DNA of 44,237 bases from Hymenopellis radicata (Eukaryota > Basidiomycota > Agaricomycetes > Agaricales > Physalacriaceae), in NCBI GenBank assembly GCA_015501595.1, contig JADNRX010000428.1, positions 1-44,237 of the forward strand, written 5' to 3'. The notes below the pieces were generated by a model that searched no databases, had not been told where the DNA came from, and worked only from the letters and a program-made list of their open reading frames with translations. Positions within the stretch are counted from its first letter, which is position 1, and each line of letters starts with the position of its first letter. Below are positions 9,162 to 18,976 of this stretch, in pieces. A program made the translations under genes and the position numbers.

Positions 9162-12121
9162 TGGGGGACAACGGCACTCCCGCAAACGATCACCGACTAT
9201 CCCTAAACTGCATCAACACAAACAAATCCCCCGAGGCACACCTGGCCTTTCTCAACGACCCCATTACTCCCCTCGCCGACATCCTCTGCATACAAGAACC
9301 GCACTTCAACTTCTTTGGAAACGCGTCCGCCACGTCGACCTGGCACATGATACTCCCGCCTAGCCACTCCGACCCAGACGACAAACGCGTCACGCGCTCG
9401 CTGATCATGGTTAACAAGAGAGTCGCCACAGGCTCATGGCGGACCGTTCCCATTCCAACACCCGACGCCACTGCCATTCTCCTCACATTTCCCGAATTCG
9501 ATCTCATCGTCGTCAACATATACAACGAGTGTCACTCTAACGAGACAATTTTGCTTGTCGACCGCTATTTTGATAAGTACATGGCGGGGACGCGCCGTAC
9601 AACATATTTCATTTGGGCTGGAGACTTCAATCGACACCACCCGCTCTGGGATGAGTTACGAAATGCTCACCTTTTTACACAGATAAATCTTGCATTGGCC
9701 CAGGTCCTGCTGGACCTCATAGCCAAATGGAAACTGAAGATGGCACTCCCAGCAAATATCCCGACACTCCAAGCGCTTGCTTCTGGTAACTATACCAGAG
9801 TTGATAATGTCTTCATTTCAGAACACCTACTGACGACAGTTATACAGTGCACCACCGAGCCCGAACGTCGACCTGTGAAGACGGACCATCTCCCGATAGT
9901 CCTGACTCTTGATTTAAATATCGAACAGGCAGATGAATCGCCGCGTAGAAATTTCCGCACGGTTGATTGGGCCAAATTTCGGAAGACACTTGGCGATCGA
10001 CTGGATACACTCCCGTCGCCGCGCGAGCTGCAGACCAAAGAGGCGTTATATGCGGCACTCGAAAACCTCAACCGAGCTATCGATGAGACTGTGCAGGACC
10101 ATGTTCCGATGACCACACCGTGTCCTCACTCCAAACGGTGGTTCAATACCGAGTTGCGAGACCTTCGGAAAACGATGAAGCGAGCAGCCCGCAAATCATT
10201 CCGTTTCCGAGCGGTGCCCGACCACGCAATCCATGTTCAGTTCAAAGAGATACGCAAGCAGTACTCTGATGCCATAAACAAAGCGAAGAAGGAACATTGG
10301 ATTGAGTGGTTGGAAAACACCTCTGGCGATGATATCTGGTCAAAGTGCAGCTACATTTCACAGCCGCCGACCGATGGAGCGAGAACCCGCATTCCTAACC
10401 TCACGGTGGGATCGGGACCCAACAAACGCGAAGCCAGTACAAACGCTGATAAAGCTGACATACTACGCGATCAATTTTTTCCTACGCCGCCGACTGTGTC
10501 GCACGTACCTCTGAATCCTGACTACCCACCCCCGGCGTGGAAGTTCAAGCCACCTACTAACCATCAGATTATAGGATCCTTCAAGAACATGGCGAGAGGC
10601 AAAGCTACGATGCCGGGATCAGTGCCAAACGACGTACTCAACATATGCGCTGATCTCATCGTACCGCACATAGGACCCATCTACCGCGCCACTTTCACGC
10701 TGGAGGAATATCCACCCGAATTTGCCACGTCGACCACAGTGGTTTTCCGGAAACCAGGTAAAGATAATTACGCAGATCCGGGAGCATGGCGGCCAATAGT
10801 CCTATCCAACGGATGGGGGCGTGGCCTGAACGCAGTCGTTAACGCGGACACTCTGGCTCAATGCGAGCTAAGGGATTTGCTGCCAGACAACCACTTCGGA
10901 GGACGACCGGGCAGAGCGACAACAGACTCACTCCAGACACTCGTATCCATCATCAAAGATGCGTGGCGCGCAGGTGATGTCGTTGCTTTCTTATTTCTCG
11001 ACGTCAAGGGCGCGTTCCCAAGCGTAGACATACCCATGCTCATACATGAGATGCGCATGCAGGGCATTCCAATAGAGATTACGGAGTGGCTCCTGCGAAG
11101 ATTTGCCGGTCGAAAGACGGCAGTACGATTTGACGATTTTGTTTCAGAAATTTTCAGCGTGTTAAACGGACTCGACCAGGGAGACCCCTTCTCCCAGCTG
11201 CTGTACATACTGTACAACGCGAGTTTGTTCAGGCTCCTCAAGAAGAAAGGACTAAACTCGTTGGGTTTCGTGGACGATGCAGCAGCAGGCGCGAGAGCGA
11301 AAACTTTCCCAGACGCGCACGCCAAGCTGAAGACGGTGATGGAGGACGACGATGGGGTCCTGAATTGGGCGATGATACACAACTGCATCTTTGGGATACC
11401 GAAGTGGCAGCTACTGGACTGCACGGCGAAAACACGATCAGCGCCGCATCCCAAACTTCCTGGTAAAACGATACGCGTGCCCGACAGCGGAGATGGTATC
11501 ATGATCGGAGGACGCTTCATCGAGGTGAAGAGAGTGGCAAAGTTTTTGGGCGCTCTAATCGATGCAGGCCTGACCTGGAAAGAGCAGGGCGCGGCAGTGG
11601 TGAAGAAGGGAGACGACTGGGTGCTGAAGTTTAGAAGGGTAGCACAGGCGACGAAGGGAATACCACGACGATATATCAAACAGGCGTACCTCGGGATCGC
11701 CATACCGCGGATTCTATACGCCGCGGACGTCTTCCTCACCCCCAAGAGGGTCACATCAAAGTTGAGGAAGGACAATCGAAGCTCGCACCCCATCATACGA
11801 CAACTCGAGTCCATACACCGCCGAGCAGGAATACTCATATCGGGAGCTATGAAAACAACAGCTGGAGACACCATTGACATCCATGCGAACGTCATGCGGA
11901 TGAAGGACATAGTCGACAAAACTCTTCAGCGCGCCACGGTCCGATACGCTTGTCTTCCGCCAAAACACCCGCTACACTCGCGAGTTCAGCGCGCAGCACG
12001 ACACTTCGTCAAGCGCCATCGCTCTCCCTCCACTGGCTATTCCATCAGTACCGCATCAAGCCCAAGCAATTCGAAACGATCAAGGCTACGCGGTACCCAG
12101 CCAGCTGGAAAAGTAGGTTAG
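9161..12121 (+). CDS. LINE ORF2: endonuclease and reverse transcriptase
   Basis: 986 aa before the frame breaks. Residues ~1-250 form an endonuclease/exonuclease/phosphatase domain (ADILCIQEPH, FIWAGDFNRHHPLWDE, RVDNVFIS, KTDHLPIVLTL). This type nicks target DNA. Residues ~525-800 form a non-LTR reverse transcriptase (GAWRPIVLSNGWGR, FLFLDVKGAFPSVD for motif A, GLDQGDPFSQ, GFVDDA for the catalytic motif C at about residue 703). The start ATG shares its A with the ORF1 stop (TAATG), suggesting coupled termination-reinitiation. The frame is lost near 12026-12028, where the normal continuation (HRSPLHWLF) needs one extra C. Confidence 0.9.
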   Translation: MGDNGTPANDHRLSLNCINTNKSPEAHLAFLNDPITPLADILCIQEPHFNFFGNASATSTWHMILPPSHSDPDDKRVTRSLIMVNKRVATGSWRTVPIPTPDATAILLTFPEFDLIVVNIYNECHSNETILLVDRYFDKYMAGTRRTTYFIWAGDFNRHHPLWDELRNAHLFTQINLALAQVLLDLIAKWKLKMALPANIPTLQALASGNYTRVDNVFISEHLLTTVIQCTTEPERRPVKTDHLPIVLTLDLNIEQADESPRRNFRTVDWAKFRKTLGDRLDTLPSPRELQTKEALYAALENLNRAIDETVQDHVPMTTPCPHSKRWFNTELRDLRKTMKRAARKSFRFRAVPDHAIHVQFKEIRKQYSDAINKAKKEHWIEWLENTSGDDIWSKCSYISQPPTDGARTRIPNLTVGSGPNKREASTNADKADILRDQFFPTPPTVSHVPLNPDYPPPAWKFKPPTNHQIIGSFKNMARGKATMPGSVPNDVLNICADLIVPHIGPIYRATFTLEEYPPEFATSTTVVFRKPGKDNYADPGAWRPIVLSNGWGRGLNAVVNADTLAQCELRDLLPDNHFGGRPGRATTDSLQTLVSIIKDAWRAGDVVAFLFLDVKGAFPSVDIPMLIHEMRMQGIPIEITEWLLRRFAGRKTAVRFDDFVSEIFSVLNGLDQGDPFSQLLYILYNASLFRLLKKKGLNSLGFVDDAAAGARAKTFPDAHAKLKTVMEDDDGVLNWAMIHNCIFGIPKWQLLDCTAKTRSAPHPKLPGKTIRVPDSGDGIMIGGRFIEVKRVAKFLGALIDAGLTWKEQGAAVVKKGDDWVLKFRRVAQATKGIPRRYIKQAYLGIAIPRILYAADVFLTPKRVTSKLRKDNRSSHPIIRQLESIHRRAGILISGAMKTTAGDTIDIHANVMRMKDIVDKTLQRATVRYACLPPKHPLHSRVQRAARHFVKRHRSPSTGYSISTASSPSNSKRSRLRGTQPAGKVG

Positions 12122-13240
12122 AAATTATAGATACAAAGGACGCGTTAGACGCCATGGAAAAGGAAGAAAGCGACACAGGAATCAAAATGTTCACGGATGG
12201 ATCGGGATTCGAGGAGGGATAGGCGCGTCGTGGTGATATACGAGGGAGACGAGATAACAGAAACGAGAAGGTTATATTTGGGGACGGACAAGGAGCATGA
12301 GGTATACGAAGGAGAGGTATCGGGCTGGCTATCGCCATGCAAATCCTCTACGAGAGGCCGAAGGTTACGAGGGTCACCATCTACATCGACAACTCGGCAA
12401 CAATTCAGGCGACCCAGCTACGACGAGCGGCGCCATCACATTACCTCATCGACGAGGTCCACAGAGGACTGAAGATGGTTCTGAAGAAACATAGAGGGCA
12501 AAGATTCGGTTACAGTGGATCCCGGCACACGTAGGCGTGCCCGGGAATGAAGCGGCGGATGAGGAGGCAAAGAAAGCAGCGTCGGACCCGAGAAACTCAT
12601 CACCACCCAATCGGCTTCCCAAGCTATTCCGGACCAAACTACCGATCTCATCATCAGCAGCGAAACGAGTATACCTCGAAGAGATTCACCAGCACCATAA
12701 CGCGGCATGGAGGAAGTCTAGTCGACGATTAAAGTTCAAGGACTTTGACAAGGGAACACCGAAGGAGGCATCTAAACGCTTCGCGAAGATAGCGGACGTC
12801 CTGCCCCGCAAGGTGGCATCGCTACTCGTACAACTACGTACAGGACACGCACCGTTGAACCAGCACCTCCACAACATTAAAAGCATCGATTCACCGAAAT
12901 GTCCCAACTGCGATTATGCCAGAGAGACCGTGGAACACTTTATCATCCGATGTCCCGCCTTCACCACCCCCGAAATGCATTGCTACGAGCAGCCTCAGCC
13001 AAAGGCAGTCGACCTACACTACAGACCTCCTCACGAATCCCAACCAGATCCCACACCTCATCCGCTTCATAGCTGCCACTCAACGATTCGAATCAACGTG
13101 GGGACATATGCCAATTATCGCAGCGCCAAACATACCTCCACCGCACGCTCCCGCGCAAAGCAGAACACACCCCACCCGCTCAAAACTTCACTGCAGACGG
13201 TCGTCTCATAACCATCCCAGCCCGCGCTTGATCTAACACG
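12026..13240 (+). pseudogene. Frameshifted LINE RNase H and C-terminal region
   Basis: The continuation of ORF2 is readable only by changing frame several times. The order is LHWLFHQYRIKPKQFETI, then FTDGSGFEEG, IGASW, VIYEGDEITETRRLYLGTD, LAIAMQILYERPKVTRVTIYIDNSATIQA, RLQWIPAHVGVPGNEAADEEAK, LLVQLRTGHAPLNQHL, and the metal-binding CPNCDYARETVEHFIIRC. DGSG, DNSA and the HVGVPGNEAAD block are typical of RNase H fused to LINE reverse transcriptases. The breaks near 12028, 12220, 12233, 12324, 12503 and about 12970 each look like loss of one base, mostly in short homopolymers. An intact RNase H cannot be made from this copy as written. Confidence 0.8.
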
Positions 13241-13464
13241 TTAGACCAAAGCGAGCATACCCACATCGATCCACCCTACACTCAGTCCTCGGATTGAGGG
13301 AGGCGTCCCATCAAACGGATCAGCCCCAACGAGTTCCGCGCTCGAGAGGCATAGCAGACTTAGACCATGGACACCACGTATAGCAGCAATAATATAGATC
13401 ATAGAGATCTAGAGTAGCTAGAGTCTGACATGTATTACGGTACGACTGGACTATAAACTGGATT

Positions 13465-13465
<1 letters not shown>

Positions 13466-13498
<33 letters not shown>
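13466..13498 (+). repeat. Poly(A) tail of the LINE
   Basis: An uninterrupted run of 33 A residues sits directly against the 3' copy of the target-site duplication. Its purity argues that the insertion is recent. Confidence 0.93.
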
Positions 13499-13503
<5 letters not shown>

Positions 13504-13508
13504 CAATC
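13499..13508. repeat. Target-site duplication, 3' copy
   Basis: GTCTGCAATC, identical to 8719-8728. The bases are the TatD coding sequence encoding the end of ...FNSIAD. Confidence 0.88.
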
Positions 13509-13774
13509 GAATTGAAAGCGCCCTCCGGGTAATTCTGCCTGTACGACTGGAAGGTCGACAGCAGATGCGTGTGGGTATCTACAATCTCCAATTCTGGGCC
13601 GTACCAGGTGGTAGTTGGGGTCTCCTGAGAACCAGAGGGATGGGGTAGCAGAAGGAAGGACTCGGGAACAGATTTTTTGGATTTCTTGCCCATTGGTTTA
13701 CGAGTGTGAGAGGTAGCGAAGGTGCGAGTGAAGGGGCGAATAAGGCTGCGAGTGTGGCAGCGAGTAATCAGCAT
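13499..13774 (-). pseudogene. TatD-family hydrolase gene, 5' portion
   Basis: Starts at ATG 13772-13774. The first ~27 residues (MLITRCHTRSLIRPFTRTFATSHTRKP) are basic and lack acidic residues, like a mitochondrial presequence. A Lys-rich segment follows, then ELEIVDTHTHLLSTFQSYRQNYPEGAFNSIAD, which contains the DTHTHL metal-binding motif that opens TatD proteins. The frame then enters the poly(T) of the inserted LINE and is lost. The rest of the protein resumes at 8728. A mitochondrial location is inferred from the presequence only. Confidence 0.82.
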
Positions 13775-14406
13775 CAACTTGCTCTACTTATAAAGATGGG
13801 AAAAGAGTCAAAATGACTTTTGATCGTGCTTGACTCGGGTCCGTTTTAGACACGCCGCGTTTGATCCCGATTTGGGAGGCGCCTGTTGACGATTTTCCAT
13901 CACCGGACATTGACAATGGCTTTATCTGCGAAGACTTGGTGGACGATGAATTTTGACTGTACATAATAGCTAGTGGAGTGCAATGCTTGCTAAGAGCCAG
14001 CAGGATTCGTTGGTGAGTATACTCTCGTTGACAATGACTTTGGACCTTTAGACTCATTCATGCTTGACCATCAACGAGACTTGGACTTATTACCTCTGAT
14101 TCTTTTATCTGTCACACAATGTTCCCTTGATTAAACTCCCTTGGCAATCCATCATCTGGTCGTGTAACTACTTTCTCGAAGTAATACTTCCCCACTCCAT
14201 CATCCACTCTTCCATTCCAGAAACGCGCCATCCTTCTACTCACACATACCCTGGGCCCCCTCTCTCACCCGCCCGACCTTCCGAACCCTCCAAAGAAAAC
14301 GACTCGACCACCTGACGAGTTCACCATGTGCAATCCGAAGTCACACCCCCCCCTCGGACCGCGTCTTGCTCTCTCTTAAAAGAGGTCTTGAGACGTCGCC
14401 TTCTTT
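13775..14406. other. Intergenic: divergent TatD/alpha-galactosidase promoter region
   Basis: About 630 bp between a minus-strand and a plus-strand gene start. It contains pyrimidine-rich tracts (14190-14310), which are common just upstream of expressed fungal genes. No coding region was supported. Confidence 0.4.
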
Positions 14407-16569
14407 ATGGCGCTCCTTCTTCTTGTCGTGACGGGCTCAGCCCTAGCCCTAGACAACGGCCTCTCTCGCACTCCAGTGATGGGATGGAACTCGTACAACG
14501 CCTTTTCGTACGTGTTAAGTTCATCCCATGAGTGACGAGTACGAAATGCGTGTAGGTGCAATGCCGTAGAGCAAAACTACCGCGATGCCGCGCGCGCATT
14601 AGTTGATTTAGGCCTCAAAGATCTTGGTTATGACTATCTCGGCGTGTACGCTCATTTTAAAACGCTTCCTTGTTGATTGAAATCTGACGACGTCTAGTGA
14701 CTGTGGCTGGCAAGGCCGCAATCGCACAGCAGACGGTACGTTCACTTGGGACACCAGTATCATGCCCAATGGTGTACCCGCCTTGGGCGAGTTCGTCCAC
14801 AGCCTTGGCCTGAAATTTGGACTCTACTCGGACGCGTATGGGTGCCCCCCTTTCTGACATTCAAGTCAATCCTGATGATTGTGGCTTAGTGGTTACTACG
14901 CTTGTGACTTTGTCGGCGGCACCGCACTCTACCTCGGATCCCTCAACTTCGAAGTGCAGGATGCAAAGACGTTCGCATCGTGGGGCGCTGATTATCTGAA
15001 ATACGACAATTGCTATTCGACTGCTCCGAATGAGTTTCTGAATTATTTTCCAAGTATTAGTGTTTGTTCGGTTTTTGCTGCCTTGAAGCCAGAGCTCATC
15101 GTTTCTAGATCAAGGTAAAACGTACAATTCTTTCAACAAGGGATCTAATAGGTGTCCTAGGACCACTTTGTTACAATGCGCGACGCACTGGCCGACCTCG
15201 ACCGCCCCATCTTATACTCTGCCTGCGAATGGGGAGTCCAGGTAACCGTTTCTTTTCCTCGTCCTCAACAACACGGGTTTCACGTTCTCATAGGACCCAG
15301 CCCGATGGCCGGGAGCGGAAGTAGCCAACTCGTGGCGCATCTCGTCAGTCCTCATCCTATTCCCTCAAGACCTCATTCTAACATCATGGTAACAGAAACG
15401 ACATCGGCCCCTCATGGGTAAACGTATTCCGCATAATCAACCAGGTCGTGCCCATAACCCAATTCGCTGAACCGGGGGCGTGGAACGATTTGGATCTCTT
15501 AGAAGTCGGAAACTCGCCGTTTACGGAGGCGGAGCAGTTGACGCATGTACGTATACGTCGTCTCCAAGGGTAGGAGTTGCTGACGATGTGTAGTTTGCAT
15601 TTTGGGCGGCGGTGAAAAGTCCGCTGCTGATTTCGACGGATTTGACAAAGGCCACGGAGGCGACGTTGGAAATTTTGAGGAATGAGAGGATCATTGGGTT
15701 GAATGTGTGTTTTCTTTTCCAGTGCGCAGTGTGGATGCTGATATGGAATTATGCGAATGACAGCGATGTCTGGGCGGGTCCGTTGGCGGATGGGTCGACT
15801 GTTGCTCGTATGTGCTCTCTCTTTCTCCTCCAAGATGAACATACTGACCATGAAATGTTAGTTATCATCAATTGGAAAGACTCGGCTCGAGATCTAACAT
15901 TTAATCTCGCAGACATCGGTCTATCCAGTGCCGACGCCGTCGACCTCGTAACTGGCAACTCCTTGGGACACCTCGACACTACGTGAGCCACACCCAACCT
16001 CGCTTGTTCCCTCAAGCTCAGTGAAATTCCGCAGGTACACCGCCCGGGCTGCCGCCCACGGGAGCTTCGTCTTGAAACTAACAAACCAAATCGCCTCTTC
16101 CCCACCGTCATTCACATACTACGAAGCCGCCGCCGCCTCCAGCGTCCTCGAAGGCGGCGCCGTCCGGCGCACCATCAACTCCAGCACCACCGTCGTCGGG
16201 TCGCTCGGCGACGGCGCCAGTGTTACGCTCACTGGGATCTCCGTCGCCGAGGGCGGGAAGAAGCTCCTCGCTATCGAATACACGAATGGGGATTACACAT
16301 TTGGGAACGACGGGTGTCCGAATTGTAGGAACGCGTATGTGAGTGTCAATGACGGGGAGGATGTTTGGGCACAAATGCCTATTGCTGCTCAGGTGCGTAT
16401 ACGTTTTATATTGCGGCAGATGTTGATGGTGGTGTAGAATTGGGATGTAGTGTTTAAGGGATTTTTGCTCGAGGTGGAGGGCTTTAAGGCAGGCGGGAAT
16501 AACACGGTTAGGGTAAGGAATGAGAATGCGGGTGCGCCGGAGATTTATAGGATAGGTGTTTCGGATTAG
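14407..16569 (+). CDS. Secreted alpha-galactosidase, GH27
   Basis: Exons 14407-14507, 14556-14645, 14698-14835, 14890-15061, 15109-15114, 15161-15241, 15294-15343, 15396-15546, 15594-15807, 15862-15982, 16035-16392 and 16438-16569 give 537 aa in frame. A signal peptide ([14 protein letters not shown]) precedes [21 protein letters not shown], the GH27 opening. Further motifs are [27 protein letters not shown] (nucleophile Asp ~149) and WRISNDIG (acid/base Asp ~215). The enzyme cleaves terminal alpha-galactosyl residues, probably from plant galacto-oligosaccharides or galactomannan outside the cell. The last ~130 residues form a CBM35-like beta domain. Exon 5 (6 nt) and the end of exon 9 (after RIIGLN) are the least certain parts. 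Confidence 0.87.
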
Positions 16570-17275
16570 GGTGAGGCTGGTGTGTATGTAAATTTATAAA
16601 AGACTGATTCTGCTATCAACTCTGTACACAATACTACGAGGAACATGCTATCATTGGTGCGCCACGGGCCAATCTAATGCACGACAAGGGACGAGGACTG
16701 TCGAATCCGTATCCCGGCGGGCGACGAGATAGACAACTTACCAACGAAACTTGGACAAATCACAAAAGGGATGAAGAAGACAAATAGGGACAAATACCGC
16801 GACGCGCTGCTGACTACCACCACCCGTTTTGCTATCCAGGTGCTTCAACTAGAAAGAGGAGTACAAAGTACCGACATAACCATGTGCATATTGACTCCAA
16901 AAGAGAAGAAGGACTGCATTCTTTCTTCTCAGAGTAGAACAAGCCCGGCTTGTACTTATTGTGTAGGTCCTAGCTTTGCTCCAAGTGTGTTATTGTTGCT
17001 AACATTGTCGGACTGGCCCTCGCAGGGAAATACACATCTTCTGACTAGTATCTTGGCTGCTTATTGTTCCTTCTCTGACCGTCTGCTACGTCGACCATCG
17101 TATGGACCACCCTTATCGCTGCACCCCTCGTGTTATTGTTCGAATGTGGATGGTCTGAGCGTCCGAGCTGCGAGTATTTCAAGCGATGGAAGGATACGGT
17201 TTTTTACTACTTATCCCCATCACTCCCAACTCTCATAGCTCTCACTACACAAACACTCGTCCAATCATCGTGACA
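16570..17275. other. Intergenic region without recognised features
   Basis: About 700 bp between the alpha-galactosidase stop and the next start. Open frames exist but show no family resemblance or plausible splice-linked structure. It presumably holds the 3' UTR and the promoter of the next gene. Confidence 0.4.
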
Positions 17276-18558
17276 ATGTCCAACAATTCTGGTCGCGTAA
17301 CCCGCTCCATGTTGGCCGCGCAGGAGGCAGCGGGCACGGTTCCAGCTGGTACTATGGTTATCAGCTTTCCGTCTAGTAAAAAGGCGACTACCCGAAGCTC
17401 TGGTATGTTCTTTTCTCGGCTTCACATTGGTTTGGAAATTGACTGCTTTTCCAGGCAAGAAGGCTGCGGTCAGCCAGAGGCTTTTGAACAAGGGAGGATC
17501 TTCGAGGAGACACGTTGCCCGCATGGGAAGCAACAAGCGCAGCGGCAGGTCCGCTGCAAAAGGAAAAGGCCGGGCTGATTTTCAGGACGAAGAAGAGGAG
17601 AGTGACAATGGTTAGTCTAAATGTTTTCCCTCTAACTAGCATTAATGCTGACATGTTCCTTATAGAGTCAAACTCTGGTAGGAAGCGCGCGCGCGACGAC
17701 GATGAAGACGACGACGAGAAGGAGCGTCCGACTAAGACGCGATGCGTCGTAGCAGCGATACGTCTTCTAGCGGTATGCGTCCCGCTCTGATACTACGCAG
17801 AATTGTGACTGACTCTTATTTCTAGACGACGGAGAAGGCGACGAGGACATACGACAGAGAAACTTTGAACTCACCATCACAATCTCTTTCGACGGTTCAA
17901 GCGACATCAGCGCTTCCATCAGTCTTAAGCGTCCCCGCGACGATGATGACGACGAGGACGAGAAGGAGCGTCCGACTAAGGCTATCAGTCGACGTAACAG
18001 TGAGGCGCTTTCCGCTGGTAAGTGTCCCTCCGTATTAGTAGGCGACAATGTGGCTGATCGTCGTCATTTGCAGCCCGTTCAAGTTCAGCTCCAGGGTCGT
18101 CAGAGTCCTCGCAGACTCCAAGCCCAGCATCCGGTTCCTCGCAGACTCCCAGTTCTTCTGGGTCTCCAGCTTCGTCGGGCTCTGCGCCTGCTCTCGGATC
18201 CGCAGGCCCTTCTACCCTTAACAATGTACTACAGCCTCCTGCTGCCCCATCTGCTCCCGATGATGCACCCTCTCCTGCTTCTGCGGCAACAGGAACTCCC
18301 GGCCGCGAACCTTCAGAACCTCCCACTCTCCCAAATACCCCCGCTTCGACGCACTTGGTGCCCGCGCCAGTACTGCAAATGCCAGTGGTCGTTCCTCCGC
18401 CGCAGGTTCCAGTCGTTGCTGCTGCTCCGCAGGTTCCAGCTGTTGCTCCAGCTCCCACTGTACCAGCTATACCAGCCCCGCTTAACCATGCCCGTGGTCC
18501 TTTGAGGAGGGAGAACGCGTTCTGGATTGCGCCCACGGGATCAGATCGTCGGCCGTAG
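17276..18558 (+). CDS. Low-complexity acidic and proline-rich protein (unknown function), probable frameshift
   Basis: Exons proposed: 17276-17402, 17455-17610, 17666-17772, 17826-18017 and 18074-18558, with introns of 52-56 bp. The N-terminus is basic (GRVTRSMLAAQEAAG, KKAAVSQRLLNKGGSSRRH). It is followed by two copies of a charged block (KRARDDDEDDDEKERPTK and KRPRDDDDDEDEKERPTK). Between them is a short ordered stretch, RNFELTITISFDGSSDISASI. The last 160 residues are Ser/Pro/Ala/Val repeats. The composition suggests a disordered, perhaps nuclear, protein. Exon 3 ends one base out of phase with exon 4; one extra G near 17745 would restore RRSSDTSSSDDGEGDED. Whether this is a real lesion or a sequence error is unknown. 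No family recognised. Confidence 0.58.
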
Positions 18559-18909
18559 ATTGTCCGTTGCTTGTTGTCTCTTTATTTTGTATTTTAATGT
18601 GCACGATAATAGTAGGTGAAGTGTATAAAAGCTTGGGTGTAGTACTGTTTGTCTAATTGATGTGTTGATTTCTTGGTCCACTTGCATGAGCTCCTTTTTG
18701 GACCTGAACAGCTTCGTCACGTCAAATTAGGCACTGCAGATGTTAGAGGTGTATGAAACTGGCTTGTGCGCTAGCTCTTGACAGCCAATTGCCATAGCCC
18801 TTGATTAGCTGTGCAAACGCGTTTGCGACTGTATTGTCATTGATTGCGTTCTGCTTCCGTTGCAGCGGCATTTCGTTGATTCATTCCTTACTACCATAGT
18901 CCTGTTTTT
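18559..18909. other. Intergenic region left of an inverted-repeat element
   Basis: No gene is supported. It contains the 3' flank of the disordered-protein gene. TAGTC at 18897-18901 is mirrored by GACTA at 19933-19937, which may extend the inverted repeats imperfectly. Confidence 0.35.
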
Positions 18910-18976
18910 ATCGCGCCCACCTTGTAGAGAGGGCAGGTGATTACGTACACCTGCCTCTTTTAGAATCTTGTTCCCA
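18910..18976 (+). repeat. 67 bp inverted repeat, left copy
   Basis: Begins ATCGCGCCCACCTTGTAGAG and ends AATCTTGTTCCCA. It is the exact reverse complement of 19858-19924. Confidence 0.9.

Larger units (their letters stand above)
8729..13498 (+). mobile_element. Non-LTR (LINE) retrotransposon, 5'-truncated, inserted in the TatD gene
   Basis: The 4.77 kb element has the features of target-primed reverse transcription. It carries a target-site duplication of at least 10 bp and a 3' poly(A) run of 33 bases (13466-13498). Two ORFs overlap by one base, and ORF2 contains an AP-endonuclease-like and a reverse transcriptase domain. ORF1 is already open at the 5' junction with no start codon, so the copy is probably 5'-truncated. 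Downstream of the RT, an RNase H-like region and a CPxC...H...C zinc motif are spread over several frames by single-base losses. The domain order resembles fungal Tad-type LINEs; the exact clade was not tested. Confidence 0.93.

Noticed and set aside
10858..11919. Long open frame (353 aa) on the minus strand
   Set aside because: It is antisense to the conserved reverse transcriptase and has no family resemblance.
13788..14057. 89 aa minus-strand ORF upstream of the TatD start
   Set aside because: Low-complexity, no family resemblance, and located in the promoter region between divergent genes.
15682..15699. An 18-nt GT...AG stretch in alpha-galactosidase exon 9 (after RIIGLN)
   Set aside because: It is too short to splice; reading through keeps the exact frame of the full gene, although local alignment to the family is weak here.
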